Assembly: GCA_900110005.1 (NCBI GenBank)
Contig: FOCC01000003.1
Location: 116,535-180,534 of the forward strand
Length of the DNA: 64,000 nt
DNA from: Ligilactobacillus sp. WC1T17
GTDB lineage: Bacteria > Bacillota > Bacilli > Lactobacillales > Lactobacillaceae
Direction: 5' to 3'
The notes under the pieces are model-generated. The model was not told the DNA's origin. It worked only from the letters and a program-made list of their open reading frames with translations, and ran no database searches. Below are positions 18,823 to 31,468 of this stretch, one piece after another. Every line of letters begins with the position of its first letter. The stretch's first letter is position 1. The position numbers and the translations under genes are program-made.

Positions 18823-18864
18823 AAAAAGGGGGCTTTGGAATTTTTTCCAAGCCCCCCCTTTTTT
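18823..18864 (-). terminator. terminator-like hairpin between dnaK and dnaJ
   Basis: GGGGGCTTTGGAA pairs with TTCCAAGCCCCC, a long stem with flanking A and T runs. It probably gives partial termination, so dnaJ is made at lower level than dnaK. Confidence 0.75.
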
Positions 18865-18890
18865 GCTTAACCTAGTTAAACTGACAGGTC

Positions 18891-21339
<2,449 letters not shown>

Positions 21340-21377
21340 ATGAACACCCCTTTTCTATTTAATTCTTTACTCAATAT

Positions 21378-22409
21378 TTAATGCAAGTGACGATAGTAAT
21401 CAAAAATCCGTTTAGTCATTTCATCACGGAAAACATCAATCAAGCCAATCATTTTAGAATATGGCATGTTGTTCGGACCTAAAATCGCAATAATCCCTTG
21501 ACCATTGTTACCATCATCATATGCCGCTGAAACCAAACTATAATGTGAAAGCAAGCGATCAGGCAACTCAGAGCCCATTTTGATGGAAATGCCCTTAGAA
21601 CCCGCATCAAGCAAACTATTCAAATTATTTGATTGGTCAATCAGTGTATACAAAGCTTTAATCTGCTCAGGGCTAGCCCAAGGTGTAAAGCTTAATAAGT
21701 TTGTCTTTCCGCTCACATATACCTGACGCTCAACGGCTTTATTGACAATTTGTCCAAAAGCATCCATAAAGCCATCTGCCTGGTGCAGATATCTTAAAAT
21801 TAACGGTAGACTTTCATGCAGCTTAGCGATTACCTGATTCAGTGACAAGCCGACGACCTTATCATTAATTACCCGCGTAACAGCCTCTAATTCTTCACCT
21901 CTGATACCACTCGGAATGGCATACATTTGGCTTTCAACCCTGCCGTCGCTAGTAACCAAAATAACCATGATTTGCTGGTCGCCTAAAGGTACCATCCGAA
22001 AACCTTCCAACCTGATATCAGTAGCTTCAGGTTTTAAAGAAATAGCTGTATACTGCGTCAAGTCCGATAAAATTTGTGCTGAAGTAGCTACAATCTCATC
22101 AACTTTTTGAAATTCACTGTTAAATGACTGCCTAATATTTTGGACCGCTGTTAAATCAAGCTTGCTAGGCTTCATAATATGATCAACATAATAGCGGTAG
22201 CCACGCTCGGTTGGAATTCTCCCTGAACTGGAGTGTTCCTTAGCAATTAAACCTTGCTTTTCTAGGTAAGCCATCTCGTTTCTAATCGTTGCTGAACTTG
22301 CATGAATAGGTAATTGCTGTTCTAAACGTTTCGAGCCAATTGGTTGGCCATCTTCCGTATAGGATCTGATAATAGCCTCTAAGATAAAAAGCTGTCTTTC
22401 AGTTAACAT
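21378..22409 (-). CDS. hrcA: heat-inducible transcription repressor HrcA
   Basis: This repressor of class I heat-shock genes binds CIRCE and is folded with the help of GroE. The 343-residue protein has an N-terminal winged helix (LTERQLFILEAIIRSY to SSGRIPTERGYRYYVD, residues 2-75), followed by the GAF-like dimerisation region and DEMTKRIFDYYRHLH at the C-terminus. It is the first gene of the operon and is autoregulated through the CIRCE elements directly upstream. Confidence 0.97.
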   Translation of the reverse strand: MLTERQLFILEAIIRSYTEDGQPIGSKRLEQQLPIHASSATIRNEMAYLEKQGLIAKEHSSSGRIPTERGYRYYVDHIMKPSKLDLTAVQNIRQSFNSEFQKVDEIVATSAQILSDLTQYTAISLKPEATDIRLEGFRMVPLGDQQIMVILVTSDGRVESQMYAIPSGIRGEELEAVTRVINDKVVGLSLNQVIAKLHESLPLILRYLHQADGFMDAFGQIVNKAVERQVYVSGKTNLLSFTPWASPEQIKALYTLIDQSNNLNSLLDAGSKGISIKMGSELPDRLLSHYSLVSAAYDDGNNGQGIIAILGPNNMPYSKMIGLIDVFRDEMTKRIFDYYRHLH

Positions 22410-22425
22410 TCAATCACCTTCTTTT

Positions 22426-22452
22426 TTAGCACTTAGCACACATGAGTGCTAA
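22426..22452 (-). promoter_or_regulatory. CIRCE element 1 (HrcA operator)
   Basis: TTAGCACTT, 9 bp, GAGTGCTAA: one mismatch to the perfect CIRCE inverted repeat. It lies just downstream of the -10 hexamer, between the transcription start and hrcA. Confidence 0.95.
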
Positions 22453-22462
22453 GACAATTATT

Positions 22463-22491
22463 AATATACACAAGTTATGCCCACTTGTCAA
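22463..22491 (-). promoter_or_regulatory. hrcA-grpE-dnaK-dnaJ promoter
   Basis: On the minus strand TTGACA (22486-22491), a 17-bp spacer and TATATT (22463-22468). It is a consensus sigma-A promoter flanked by the two CIRCE elements. Confidence 0.9.
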
Positions 22492-22530
22492 GGTATTAAA
22501 TGCCGCCATCACGGGGATTTAATCCTTTTT

Positions 22531-22557
22531 TTAGCACTCAAACCCTTAGAGTGCTAG
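22531..22557 (-). promoter_or_regulatory. CIRCE element 2 (HrcA operator)
   Basis: TTAGCACTC, 9 bp, GAGTGCTAG: one mismatch to CIRCE. It lies 40 bp upstream of the -35 hexamer, giving the operon two operators. The rest of the interval 22410-22715 holds only the promoter and the acetyltransferase terminator. Confidence 0.93.
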
Positions 22558-22670
22558 GTTTTAGCAAGCTTTTTTAAACTTCTCTAAAAATATCTTTTTT
22601 GCTTAAACCTACATAAATGCCTTTAAATTAGTGTCAGCTTGCCTTTAAAATAGCAAATAACGGCCAAAAT

Positions 22671-22699
22671 AAAAGAGCGTCTCAAATTGACACTCTTTT
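22671..22699 (-). terminator. terminator after the acetyltransferase gene
   Basis: AAAAGAG-GTC pairs with GAC-CTCTTTT with one internal mismatch; a T-rich tract follows on the minus strand. Confidence 0.7.
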
Positions 22700-22715
22700 A
22701 TGTTATTAAAATTTT

Positions 22716-23309
22716 TTAATCTGAGTATTTGGCTAAAATCGGTTTTGCCATAGTTAAAATAGTTCCAATCGGTTTAAACGCTGGCTGTATTTTTTGATGT
22801 ACTTGTATGAATTTTTCCATCCAAATCATATCATACCACCGGTTGAATTTATAGCCGCACTGGCTAAATTTACCGACAAGGTGAAAACCTCTTTTTTCGT
22901 GAAATTTAACACTAGCTAATGTAACATATTCATCTTCTGGATTACAATAGGTAATGCAGGCATTGACATTTGTTATTTCCTGCAATTTCAAAATTTCTTC
23001 CAAAGCTTGATACATCCGTGTTCCTAAACCCTTTTGACGCTGGGTTTGATCGAGATAAATGGAGGTTTCAACCGCCCAATCATAGGCCTTACGCTCTTTA
23101 AAAGCACTCACATAAGCATAGCCAATAATTTTGCCGTCTTCAACCGCGACCAAATAAGGATAGCGCTGACTAATAGTCGTAATGCGTTGTTTAAATTCAG
23201 CTAGACTTGGTACTTCATATTCAAATGTAATGGCTGTTTTTTCAACATATGGCGCATAAATCTTTAATAATGCTTCAGCATCAGCTGACGTTGCAAATCG
23301 TAATTCCAT
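22716..23309 (-). CDS. GNAT-family N-acetyltransferase (phosphinothricin acetyltransferase-like)
   Basis: This acetyl-CoA-dependent acetyltransferase of about 197 residues opens MELRFATSADAEALLKIYAPYVEKTAITFEY in two blocks typical of the Pat/YncA group. It carries the acetyl-CoA loop QRQKGLGTRMYQAL (Q/RxxGxG/A) and a late SVKFHEKRGFHLVGKF. I chose the ATG at 23309 because GGGGGT lies 6-7 nt before it. The longer frame to 23351 would begin inside the proS terminator. The substrate is unknown: a small amine or an amino-acid analogue. Confidence 0.85.
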   Translation of the reverse strand: MELRFATSADAEALLKIYAPYVEKTAITFEYEVPSLAEFKQRITTISQRYPYLVAVEDGKIIGYAYVSAFKERKAYDWAVETSIYLDQTQRQKGLGTRMYQALEEILKLQEITNVNACITYCNPEDEYVTLASVKFHEKRGFHLVGKFSQCGYKFNRWYDMIWMEKFIQVHQKIQPAFKPIGTILTMAKPILAKYSD

Positions 23310-23330
23310 CTTTACCCCCAAATATACACA

Positions 23331-23355
23331 AAAAAGGTTGTTAAAAAACAACCTT
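23331..23355 (-). terminator. proS terminator
   Basis: AAGGTTGTT pairs with AACAACCTT across a 4-nt loop, followed by a T run on the minus strand. It separates proS from the acetyltransferase gene. Confidence 0.85.
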
Positions 23356-23363
23356 CAATTCAA

Positions 23364-25100
<1,737 letters not shown>

Positions 25101-25129
25101 TCAAAATTATACTCATTTATTATACAACA

Positions 25130-26410
25130 TTAACGGAAGAAATAACGCTGAATATCATTCCAGGTCACTAAAACCATTAAAATCATCAAAAAGGCAAAAC
25201 CAATCAGCGTCAAAAGCATTTCCTTTTCAGGATCAATTGGTTTGCGCCGAATAGCCTCGATAAAGTTAAGCAGTAATTTGCCGCCATCCAAAGCCGGAAT
25301 CGGCAATAAGTTAACAATGCCCAAGTTAATGGACAAAAAGGCCAATAGCGTAATAACACTCACAGGGCCGTACTTAGCAGCCTGTGAAGTAAAGGAATAC
25401 ATGGCCACTGGACCACCTAAGTCATTGAGACTAAAGCCGCTAAACATATTGCGCAAAACTTGGAAGATTTGAACCATCACACTCCACGTTTCTTTAAAAC
25501 CATAGCCTAAAATAGCTCCCAGTGAATGATCAATTTTTTGTTTGGCAACAATACCGACTTGTCCAGCCGCTTTTCCATTTGAAATCACTTTTTTAGGTGT
25601 GACCGTGATTGTCTTAAGCGTATTGTGCCGCTTAACCGTAAATTTCAGCTGTTTATTGGGATTAGCAGTAATCTTACTGCTCAATTCTGTAAAAGTAGCA
25701 ACTTTTGTTTGGTTAACTTTAACCACTTGGTCGCCTACTTTAAGACCTGCTTTAGCCGCAGGTGAATTTGCTTGAATTTGGCCAATCGTCGTCGTGCTGG
25801 AAACCACCCCACCTTGCAGCAAGGCAACCACAAAAAAAGCGACAATTGCTAATAAGAAATTATTCATTGCTCCAGCAAAATTAGTTATCATCCGGTTAAG
25901 CAAACTGGCCGATTGAAATTGTACATCAAGCGGTGCAATTTGCACCTCAGTACCATCTTTTTCAACAATTAGCGCATCATGGTCAACTTGATAAGTTACT
26001 TCCTCGCTTTCATCACCATTTTCATATCCTTTGATGAATAAAGCCTGATCAAAATCCCAATCAGAAACTTCAACCGGAATTGCATTTAACAAACTAATTT
26101 TATCGGATAAATTAATTTTTTCTACGATACCCTGCTCATTGACAACCAATCCTACCGGCATGCCTTTAGCTAAAGTATCACCATCATCTTCCAACCCTGC
26201 CATACGGACATATCCGCCTAGAGGCAAAATTCGCAAAGTATAAGTAGTCCCATTTTTGTGGTAGGCATAAATTTTAGGCCCCATTCCGATTGAAAATTCT
26301 CGCACTAAAATACCTGACCGTTTAGCAAAAAAGTAGTGGCCAAATTCATGCACAAAAACTAAAATGCCAAAAACAATGATAAAAGTAACAATTGTTGTAA
26401 TCAAAGGCAC
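25130..26410 (-). CDS. rseP: RIP metalloprotease RseP (site-2 protease)
   Basis: This intramembrane zinc protease cleaves membrane-anchored anti-sigma factors or leftover signal peptides. The 426-residue protein has HEFGH (residues 21-25), the zinc motif in the first membrane helix, a PDZ domain (about 205-285, with GQIQANSPAAKAGLKVGD) and the second zinc motif NLLPIPALDGGKLL (about 366). Four membrane helices are visible. It lies 12 bp after cdsA. Confidence 0.96.
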   Translation of the reverse strand: MPLITTIVTFIIVFGILVFVHEFGHYFFAKRSGILVREFSIGMGPKIYAYHKNGTTYTLRILPLGGYVRMAGLEDDGDTLAKGMPVGLVVNEQGIVEKINLSDKISLLNAIPVEVSDWDFDQALFIKGYENGDESEEVTYQVDHDALIVEKDGTEVQIAPLDVQFQSASLLNRMITNFAGAMNNFLLAIVAFFVVALLQGGVVSSTTTIGQIQANSPAAKAGLKVGDQVVKVNQTKVATFTELSSKITANPNKQLKFTVKRHNTLKTITVTPKKVISNGKAAGQVGIVAKQKIDHSLGAILGYGFKETWSVMVQIFQVLRNMFSGFSLNDLGGPVAMYSFTSQAAKYGPVSVITLLAFLSINLGIVNLLPIPALDGGKLLLNFIEAIRRKPIDPEKEMLLTLIGFAFLMILMVLVTWNDIQRYFFR

Positions 26411-26422
26411 AAGTCCTTTCTT

Positions 26423-27214
26423 TTAGAATAAACCTACTAAATGCATCAAAGGCAAAACAAAGAGTAATGAATCAAAGCGGTCTAAGATGCCGCCGTGACC
26501 AGGTAAAATTTTTCCCGAATCTTTAACACCGTAGTAACGCTTGAAAGCAGACTCAATCAAATCTCCGAATTGGCCGCCAATCGAAAATACTAAGGTCAAC
26601 CCTAACATTATCGGCAGCGAATAAGCCAATTTAATTGGTGCTACAACTAGGTAAATGCCAACAATGATAACAGCTGCCACCATTCCGCCAATAGAGCCTT
26701 CCCATGTCTTGTTAGGACTGATATGAGGAGCAAGTTTATTTTTGCCGATTTTGCGTCCAATTAAATAAGCGCCTGAATCGGTTAACCATACGATTAGCAA
26801 AGCATATAAAATCATCCATAAACTTGTTGCCCGAGCCTGCATCATTAAATGAAATCCCATGCCGGCATAAATAGCACCTAAAACAGAAACAGCCGCATCA
26901 TCAAATGAAAATTTATTTTTGGATACAACCGTCAAAACCAGCATTGCTAACGCAATGATATAAAAAACATCTAAAACACTGATTGATGCCGGTATAAATT
27001 TTTGCACTTGTCCAGGAGCAAGTAAAACAGCCACTGCAAGGCAGCTTAATAAAGCTTCCATTGAGACCAGCAATTCTTTTTTCATAATTAAAAATTCTGC
27101 CATGCCCACAATTCCCATCGCAAAAACTAACAGATTAAAAGGCACCCCGCCAATAATTAACAGCGGGATAAAAACGGTCAAAGCAACAATTGCCGTAATA
27201 ACACGTGTTTTCAT
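26423..27214 (-). CDS. cdsA: phosphatidate cytidylyltransferase
   Basis: This integral membrane enzyme makes CDP-diacylglycerol from phosphatidate and CTP for phospholipid synthesis. The 263-residue protein has about seven hydrophobic helices, SPNKTWEGSIGG (about 165) and the family signature SAFKRYYGVKDSGKILPGHG followed by GILDRFDSLL (about 222-250). It shares its first base with the last of uppS, so the two are translationally coupled. Confidence 0.96.
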   Translation of the reverse strand: MKTRVITAIVALTVFIPLLIIGGVPFNLLVFAMGIVGMAEFLIMKKELLVSMEALLSCLAVAVLLAPGQVQKFIPASISVLDVFYIIALAMLVLTVVSKNKFSFDDAAVSVLGAIYAGMGFHLMMQARATSLWMILYALLIVWLTDSGAYLIGRKIGKNKLAPHISPNKTWEGSIGGMVAAVIIVGIYLVVAPIKLAYSLPIMLGLTLVFSIGGQFGDLIESAFKRYYGVKDSGKILPGHGGILDRFDSLLFVLPLMHLVGLF

Positions 27215-27999
27215 TATTTTTCTTCCTCCTTATTTAAGCCACCAAAGCGCCGATTCCGCTTTTGAAATTGGTAGATATCTTCAGCCAAGTTAGCTGGTGC
27301 ATAGTCAGGCCATAAAACATCCGTAAAAACCAGCTCACTATAAGCAATCTGCCATAATAAGAAATTCGAAATTCTTTCTTCACCACTTGTTCTAATCAAC
27401 AATTCAGGATTGGCATAAGGTGCCAAGGTATTAGTCATTAAATGCTGGCTGATTGTTTGTTCATCGATATCTTCTGGCTGCAAGGCTCCTGCTTTGACTT
27501 TTTCAGCGATAGCTTGCATGGCAGAAACAATTTCAGCTTGACCGCCATAATTAAGTGCAAAATTCAAAATCATGCCATCACATTCTTTAGTGTCTTCAAT
27601 GGCATCAAAAACGGCTTGTCTTGTTTTAGGCGGCAATTGGTCAACGTACCCCATAACATTTACTTTGACATTATTTTCAACTAATTCCGGCACAAAAGTA
27701 TCAAAAAATTTTGAGGGCAAATCCATTAAAAAATTAACCTCCGCAGCTGGTCTTTTCCAATTCTCTGTGGAAAAAGCATACAGCGTCAAAACTTTAACAC
27801 CTAATTTACTGGCAGCTTTGGTAATTTCTTTGACAGTTTCCATACCCTGCTTATGACCAGCTACCCGTGGCAAATGCCTTTTTTGCGCCCAACGCCCATT
27901 TCCATCCATAATGATTGCAATATGGGTGGGAATTTTATTTTCGTCTAAATCAACTTCTTCTTGTTGATTAGCATTTGTTTTAAAGAATTTTTCGAACAT
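27214..27999 (-). CDS. uppS: isoprenyl transferase (undecaprenyl diphosphate synthase)
   Basis: This cis-prenyltransferase makes the C55 lipid carrier of cell-wall synthesis from IPP and FPP, consuming the product of the mevalonate operon at 4-8 kb. The 261-residue protein shows HIAIIMDGNGRWAQKR with the catalytic Asp (about 27-42), YAFSTENW (about 83) and the C-terminal LLIRTSGEERISNFLLWQ, then YSELVFT. A GAGGTGAA site precedes the ATG. Confidence 0.96.
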   Translation of the reverse strand: MFEKFFKTNANQQEEVDLDENKIPTHIAIIMDGNGRWAQKRHLPRVAGHKQGMETVKEITKAASKLGVKVLTLYAFSTENWKRPAAEVNFLMDLPSKFFDTFVPELVENNVKVNVMGYVDQLPPKTRQAVFDAIEDTKECDGMILNFALNYGGQAEIVSAMQAIAEKVKAGALQPEDIDEQTISQHLMTNTLAPYANPELLIRTSGEERISNFLLWQIAYSELVFTDVLWPDYAPANLAEDIYQFQKRNRRFGGLNKEEEK

Positions 28000-28030
28000 T
28001 CATTTCACCTCAATGGAGCCAATAACAAAT

Positions 28031-28063
28031 AACGGGCAAAGAACAAAATGTTCTTCAGCCCGC
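28031..28063 (-). terminator. hairpin between frr and uppS
   Basis: CGGGC-AAGAACA pairs with TGTTCTT-GCCCG on the minus strand. The following tract is only moderately T-rich, so it may attenuate read-through rather than stop it. Confidence 0.5.
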
Positions 28064-28072
28064 CTCAAGGCT

Positions 28073-28633
28073 TTATTCAGCTAAGATTTCCTTTTCCTTA
28101 GCAGCTGTCAATGCATCAATATTCTTAATGGATGCATCGGTCAGTTTTTGTGCTTCATCTTCTAAAGCATGTAACTCATCTTCACTTAATTCACCACTCT
28201 TTTGAGCTTTTTTAAGTGAATCCATCATTTCACGTCGAACATTGCGTACTGCAACTTTGCCCTTTTCAGAAACGGAACGAACCTGCTTGGCTAATTCTTT
28301 ACGTCTTTCTTCTGTCAATTGTGGAATAACTAACCGAATAGCACTGCCGTCGTTCATTGGGGTCAAGCCAAGGTCTGAAGCCAACAAAGCATGTTCAATA
28401 TCTTTTAAAGAGCTCTTATCATAAGGTGTCACCATCAAAACACGTGCTTCAGGCACATTGATTTGGGCGATTTGGTTTAAAGGTGTGGGAACCCCATAAT
28501 ATTCAACATTGACGCGGTTAAGCAGGCTGGCGTTGGCTACCCCAGCGCGAATGCCCCCAAATTCATGTTGTAAAGCTTCTTCAGCTTTAGTCATTTTTTC
28601 TTGATACTTAACTAATCGTGGATTTACACTCAT
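28073..28633 (-). CDS. frr: ribosome recycling factor
   Basis: Together with EF-G this factor splits post-termination ribosomes. The 186-residue protein has the usual three-helix bundle and inserted beta domain, with [18 protein letters not shown] (about 14-31), [15 protein letters not shown] (about 88) and [15 protein letters not shown] (about 130). It has its own promoter upstream, separate from pyrH. Confidence 0.97.
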   Translation of the reverse strand: MSVNPRLVKYQEKMTKAEEALQHEFGGIRAGVANASLLNRVNVEYYGVPTPLNQIAQINVPEARVLMVTPYDKSSLKDIEHALLASDLGLTPMNDGSAIRLVIPQLTEERRKELAKQVRSVSEKGKVAVRNVRREMMDSLKKAQKSGELSEDELHALEDEAQKLTDASIKNIDALTAAKEKEILAE

Positions 28634-28690
28634 ATCTTTCTTCCTTCCTGTCCTTATTTAAAGGATAATTCGCATTATTCACCAATTACT

Positions 28691-28719
28691 ATGTTATCTA
28701 ACAATAGGCTTTTTGTCAA
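28691..28719 (-). promoter_or_regulatory. promoter upstream of frr
   Basis: On the minus strand TTGACA (28714-28719), 17 bp, TAACAT (28691-28696). It lies between the pyrH terminator and frr and drives frr-uppS-cdsA-rseP-proS. Confidence 0.75.
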
Positions 28720-28751
28720 AGTAAAGCGGGCTATTTAACGGGAATTTTAAT

Positions 28752-28779
28752 AAAAAAAATAGGCAGATAAACTGCCCAT
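28752..28779 (-). terminator. pyrH terminator
   Basis: ATGGGCAG pairs with CTGCCTAT (one G-U) across a 5-nt loop and is followed by eight T on the minus strand. Confidence 0.8.
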
Positions 28780-28791
28780 CTTTGATGCTGT

Positions 28792-29568
<777 letters not shown>

Positions 29569-29673
29569 CTAACTATTTTGACACTTTAAATTCATAAAAT
29601 CTTGCGAGTTAGCGCTACTTTTCAAATATTTCATTCAAATTTAACGAATCTTAAAAAAATACGATTGTTTTAT

Positions 29674-29682
29674 TGCTATAAT
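29674..29682 (+). promoter_or_regulatory. extended -10 promoter of the amidase gene
   Basis: TGCTATAAT is a perfect extended -10 (TGn plus TATAAT) 35 bp before the ATG at 29717. The -35 region is only A-rich, as expected for an extended -10 promoter. Confidence 0.6.
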
Positions 29683-29716
29683 AACAACTGGATTGTTTAT
29701 AGAGAGGATTTTGCCA

Positions 29717-30631
29717 ATGCAACGACCTGTTAATCATAAAAATACGCGTCCTATTAACCAAAATAAAAAAAGGCGCAAATCTCCGCCAAAAAATCGTAAA
29801 CCCTACGATAAACTGGTTTTAATGGCTCTAATCTTAGGCTTATTACTGATTCTTTACCGTCGGACCTATGCTTATTTAAACCAAGTAACCATTCAAACTA
29901 ACGAGGCTGTCTTAAGAAAAGAACCTGATCAAGATGGCCCAGCGTTAAAAAGTCTCGCTTATGGTCAAAGAATCACCATTTTAGCCACTGAATACCACTG
30001 GATAAAAGTTGAAACGGATACGGGCTTACGCGGTTGGATTGGTGATTGGACTTTAAAAAATAACTACAGCAATAAAATAACTAATTTGGATCAGGCAACG
30101 ATTGTCGTCGATGCCGGTCACGGCGGTTCTGATTCAGGTGCCTTGTCTATTTCAGGCAAACAGGAAAAAAAATACACCCTAAAATATGCCAAAACACTGG
30201 CTCAAGCGTTGCGTAAACAAGGTGCTAAAGTCTACTTGACACGATCAAACGATACTTTTGTAGGACTCTCTGCCCGCCCTACCTTAGCTGAGCAGGTGCA
30301 TGCGGACGCTTTTGTCAGCATTCACTTTGATTCAAATGAAATTGCCAATTCAGCTTCAGGCTTTACAACTTATTATTACCATAAAGAAAAATCACTGGCT
30401 TTAGCTAAAAGCGTTAATCAAAGCTTTGGCGCTGTTGGCTTGGAAAACCGTGGGGTAGCTTTTGGCGACTTTTTAGTTATTCGTGATACCACCGTTCCTT
30501 CTATTTTGCTAGAAATGGGTTACATCAATACTAGAAATGATTTTGAACATATTAGTTCATCTCAATACCGAATCGATACCATGAATGATGTGGTTTCAGG
30601 CTTGAAAAAATACTTTAAACAACAAAAATAA
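29717..30631 (+). CDS. N-acetylmuramoyl-L-alanine amidase (SH3b plus Amidase_3)
   Basis: This cell-wall hydrolase is anchored by one membrane segment. A basic proline/lysine-rich cytoplasmic tail (residues 1-32) precedes a transmembrane helix (about 34-53). A bacterial SH3 domain (about 60-120) follows, then a zinc amidase domain with VVDAGHGGSDSGA, EKKYTL (Glu ligand), SIHFDSN (His ligand) and LLEMGYINT (catalytic Glu). I chose the ATG at 29717 because GAGAGGA lies 8-9 nt upstream; the TTG at 29693 has no ribosome binding site. The gene is monocistronic. Confidence 0.9.
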   Translation: MQRPVNHKNTRPINQNKKRRKSPPKNRKPYDKLVLMALILGLLLILYRRTYAYLNQVTIQTNEAVLRKEPDQDGPALKSLAYGQRITILATEYHWIKVETDTGLRGWIGDWTLKNNYSNKITNLDQATIVVDAGHGGSDSGALSISGKQEKKYTLKYAKTLAQALRKQGAKVYLTRSNDTFVGLSARPTLAEQVHADAFVSIHFDSNEIANSASGFTTYYYHKEKSLALAKSVNQSFGAVGLENRGVAFGDFLVIRDTTVPSILLEMGYINTRNDFEHISSSQYRIDTMNDVVSGLKKYFKQQK

Positions 30632-30660
30632 GCGCATCACAAGCGATGCGCTTATTTTTT
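30627..30660 (+). terminator. amidase terminator
   Basis: AATAAGCGCATC pairs with GATGCGCTTATT, then a T run. It lies 48 bp before the creatininase-like frame and should isolate it from upstream transcription. Confidence 0.9.
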
Positions 30661-30708
30661 AAAAGGTCGTTTTTGTCTTAAAATATTTATCAAAAAGAAA
30701 CCATTATC

Positions 30709-31440
30709 ATGCTTCCCTTGGGTTCCCTTGAACAACATGGTCCGCAAGCTCCTTTAGGAACCGATTTTATGGTGGGCAATACCCTGCCACAGTATCTTAA
30801 ACGTGAAATGGATAAAATAGATCCTGATTTTCCTATGCTGGTCATGCCGACTTTGCCGCTAGAACTGAGCATGGAGCACTTAGATTTTGCCGGTTCGCTA
30901 TCGTTACAACCTGAAACTTACTATCACGTTTTAAAAGATACTATCACCAGCTTAAATCGGTACGGCTTCAAAAAATTTGCGCTGTTAATCTGTCATGGAG
31001 GCAACCGGCCAGCAGTAGACATTTTAGCCCGTCAATTACGCTATGAATTAGGCGTTTTAATCTTTGCTTTAAATTCATGCGCCTTTTTAGATCCTAAAGT
31101 TCAAGCCACAATTTCACCTAACAATACTTGGTATTTTCATGGTGGTGAAATGGAAACATCGATGGTTTTAGCTATTAAACCCGAAACCGTCCACTTAAAA
31201 GAAGCACAAACCGGCTATAAAAAGGGCGGCTACCGCCAAAACGGGCATATCAATTTTTCCAATGAAACAGCCCTGAATTGGATGGGAAAAGACCTGCAAA
31301 CAAAAGACCACCAACCGCTTGGTATTGGAGGCAATCCCCAAGGGGCTACCGCTAAAAAAGGTGAAATTATTTTGACGCAATCAGCTAAAGCTTTAATACC
31401 CGCCCTCTTAGAAATCAAAAATTGGCCCCTTGAGGTCTAA
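30709..31440 (+). CDS. creatininase-family amidohydrolase, N-terminally truncated (possible pseudogene)
   Basis: The metal-dependent amidohydrolase fold is intact from its second strand on. LPLGSLEQHGPQAPLGTD provides the Glu, His and Asp ligands, LLICHGGNRP is the glycine-rich loop, and FHGGEMETSMV is the His/Glu metal and catalytic loop. The usual first 15-20 residues are missing. Upstream in the same frame the sequence reads NIYQKETII, which fits the family, but it is preceded by a TAA at 30679-30681. No ribosome binding site precedes the ATG at 30709, and a strong terminator ends 48 bp upstream. It may be a recent pseudogene or use a non-standard start. Confidence 0.65.
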   Translation: MLPLGSLEQHGPQAPLGTDFMVGNTLPQYLKREMDKIDPDFPMLVMPTLPLELSMEHLDFAGSLSLQPETYYHVLKDTITSLNRYGFKKFALLICHGGNRPAVDILARQLRYELGVLIFALNSCAFLDPKVQATISPNNTWYFHGGEMETSMVLAIKPETVHLKEAQTGYKKGGYRQNGHINFSNETALNWMGKDLQTKDHQPLGIGGNPQGATAKKGEIILTQSAKALIPALLEIKNWPLEV

Positions 31441-31468
31441 AAAAAAGGCTGCTAAGCAGCCTTTTTTT
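31441..31468. terminator. bidirectional rho-independent terminator
   Basis: AAAAAAGGCTGC pairs with GCAGCCTTTTTT across TAA. It serves the creatininase-like gene (plus) and the aspS end (minus). Confidence 0.9.

Noticed and set aside
22410..22715. Possible small RNA gene between hrcA and the acetyltransferase gene
   Set aside because: All structure seen there is explained by two CIRCE elements, one promoter and one terminator.
23310..23351. Longer acetyltransferase starting at 23351
   Set aside because: That start lies in the proS terminator hairpin and lacks a ribosome binding site.
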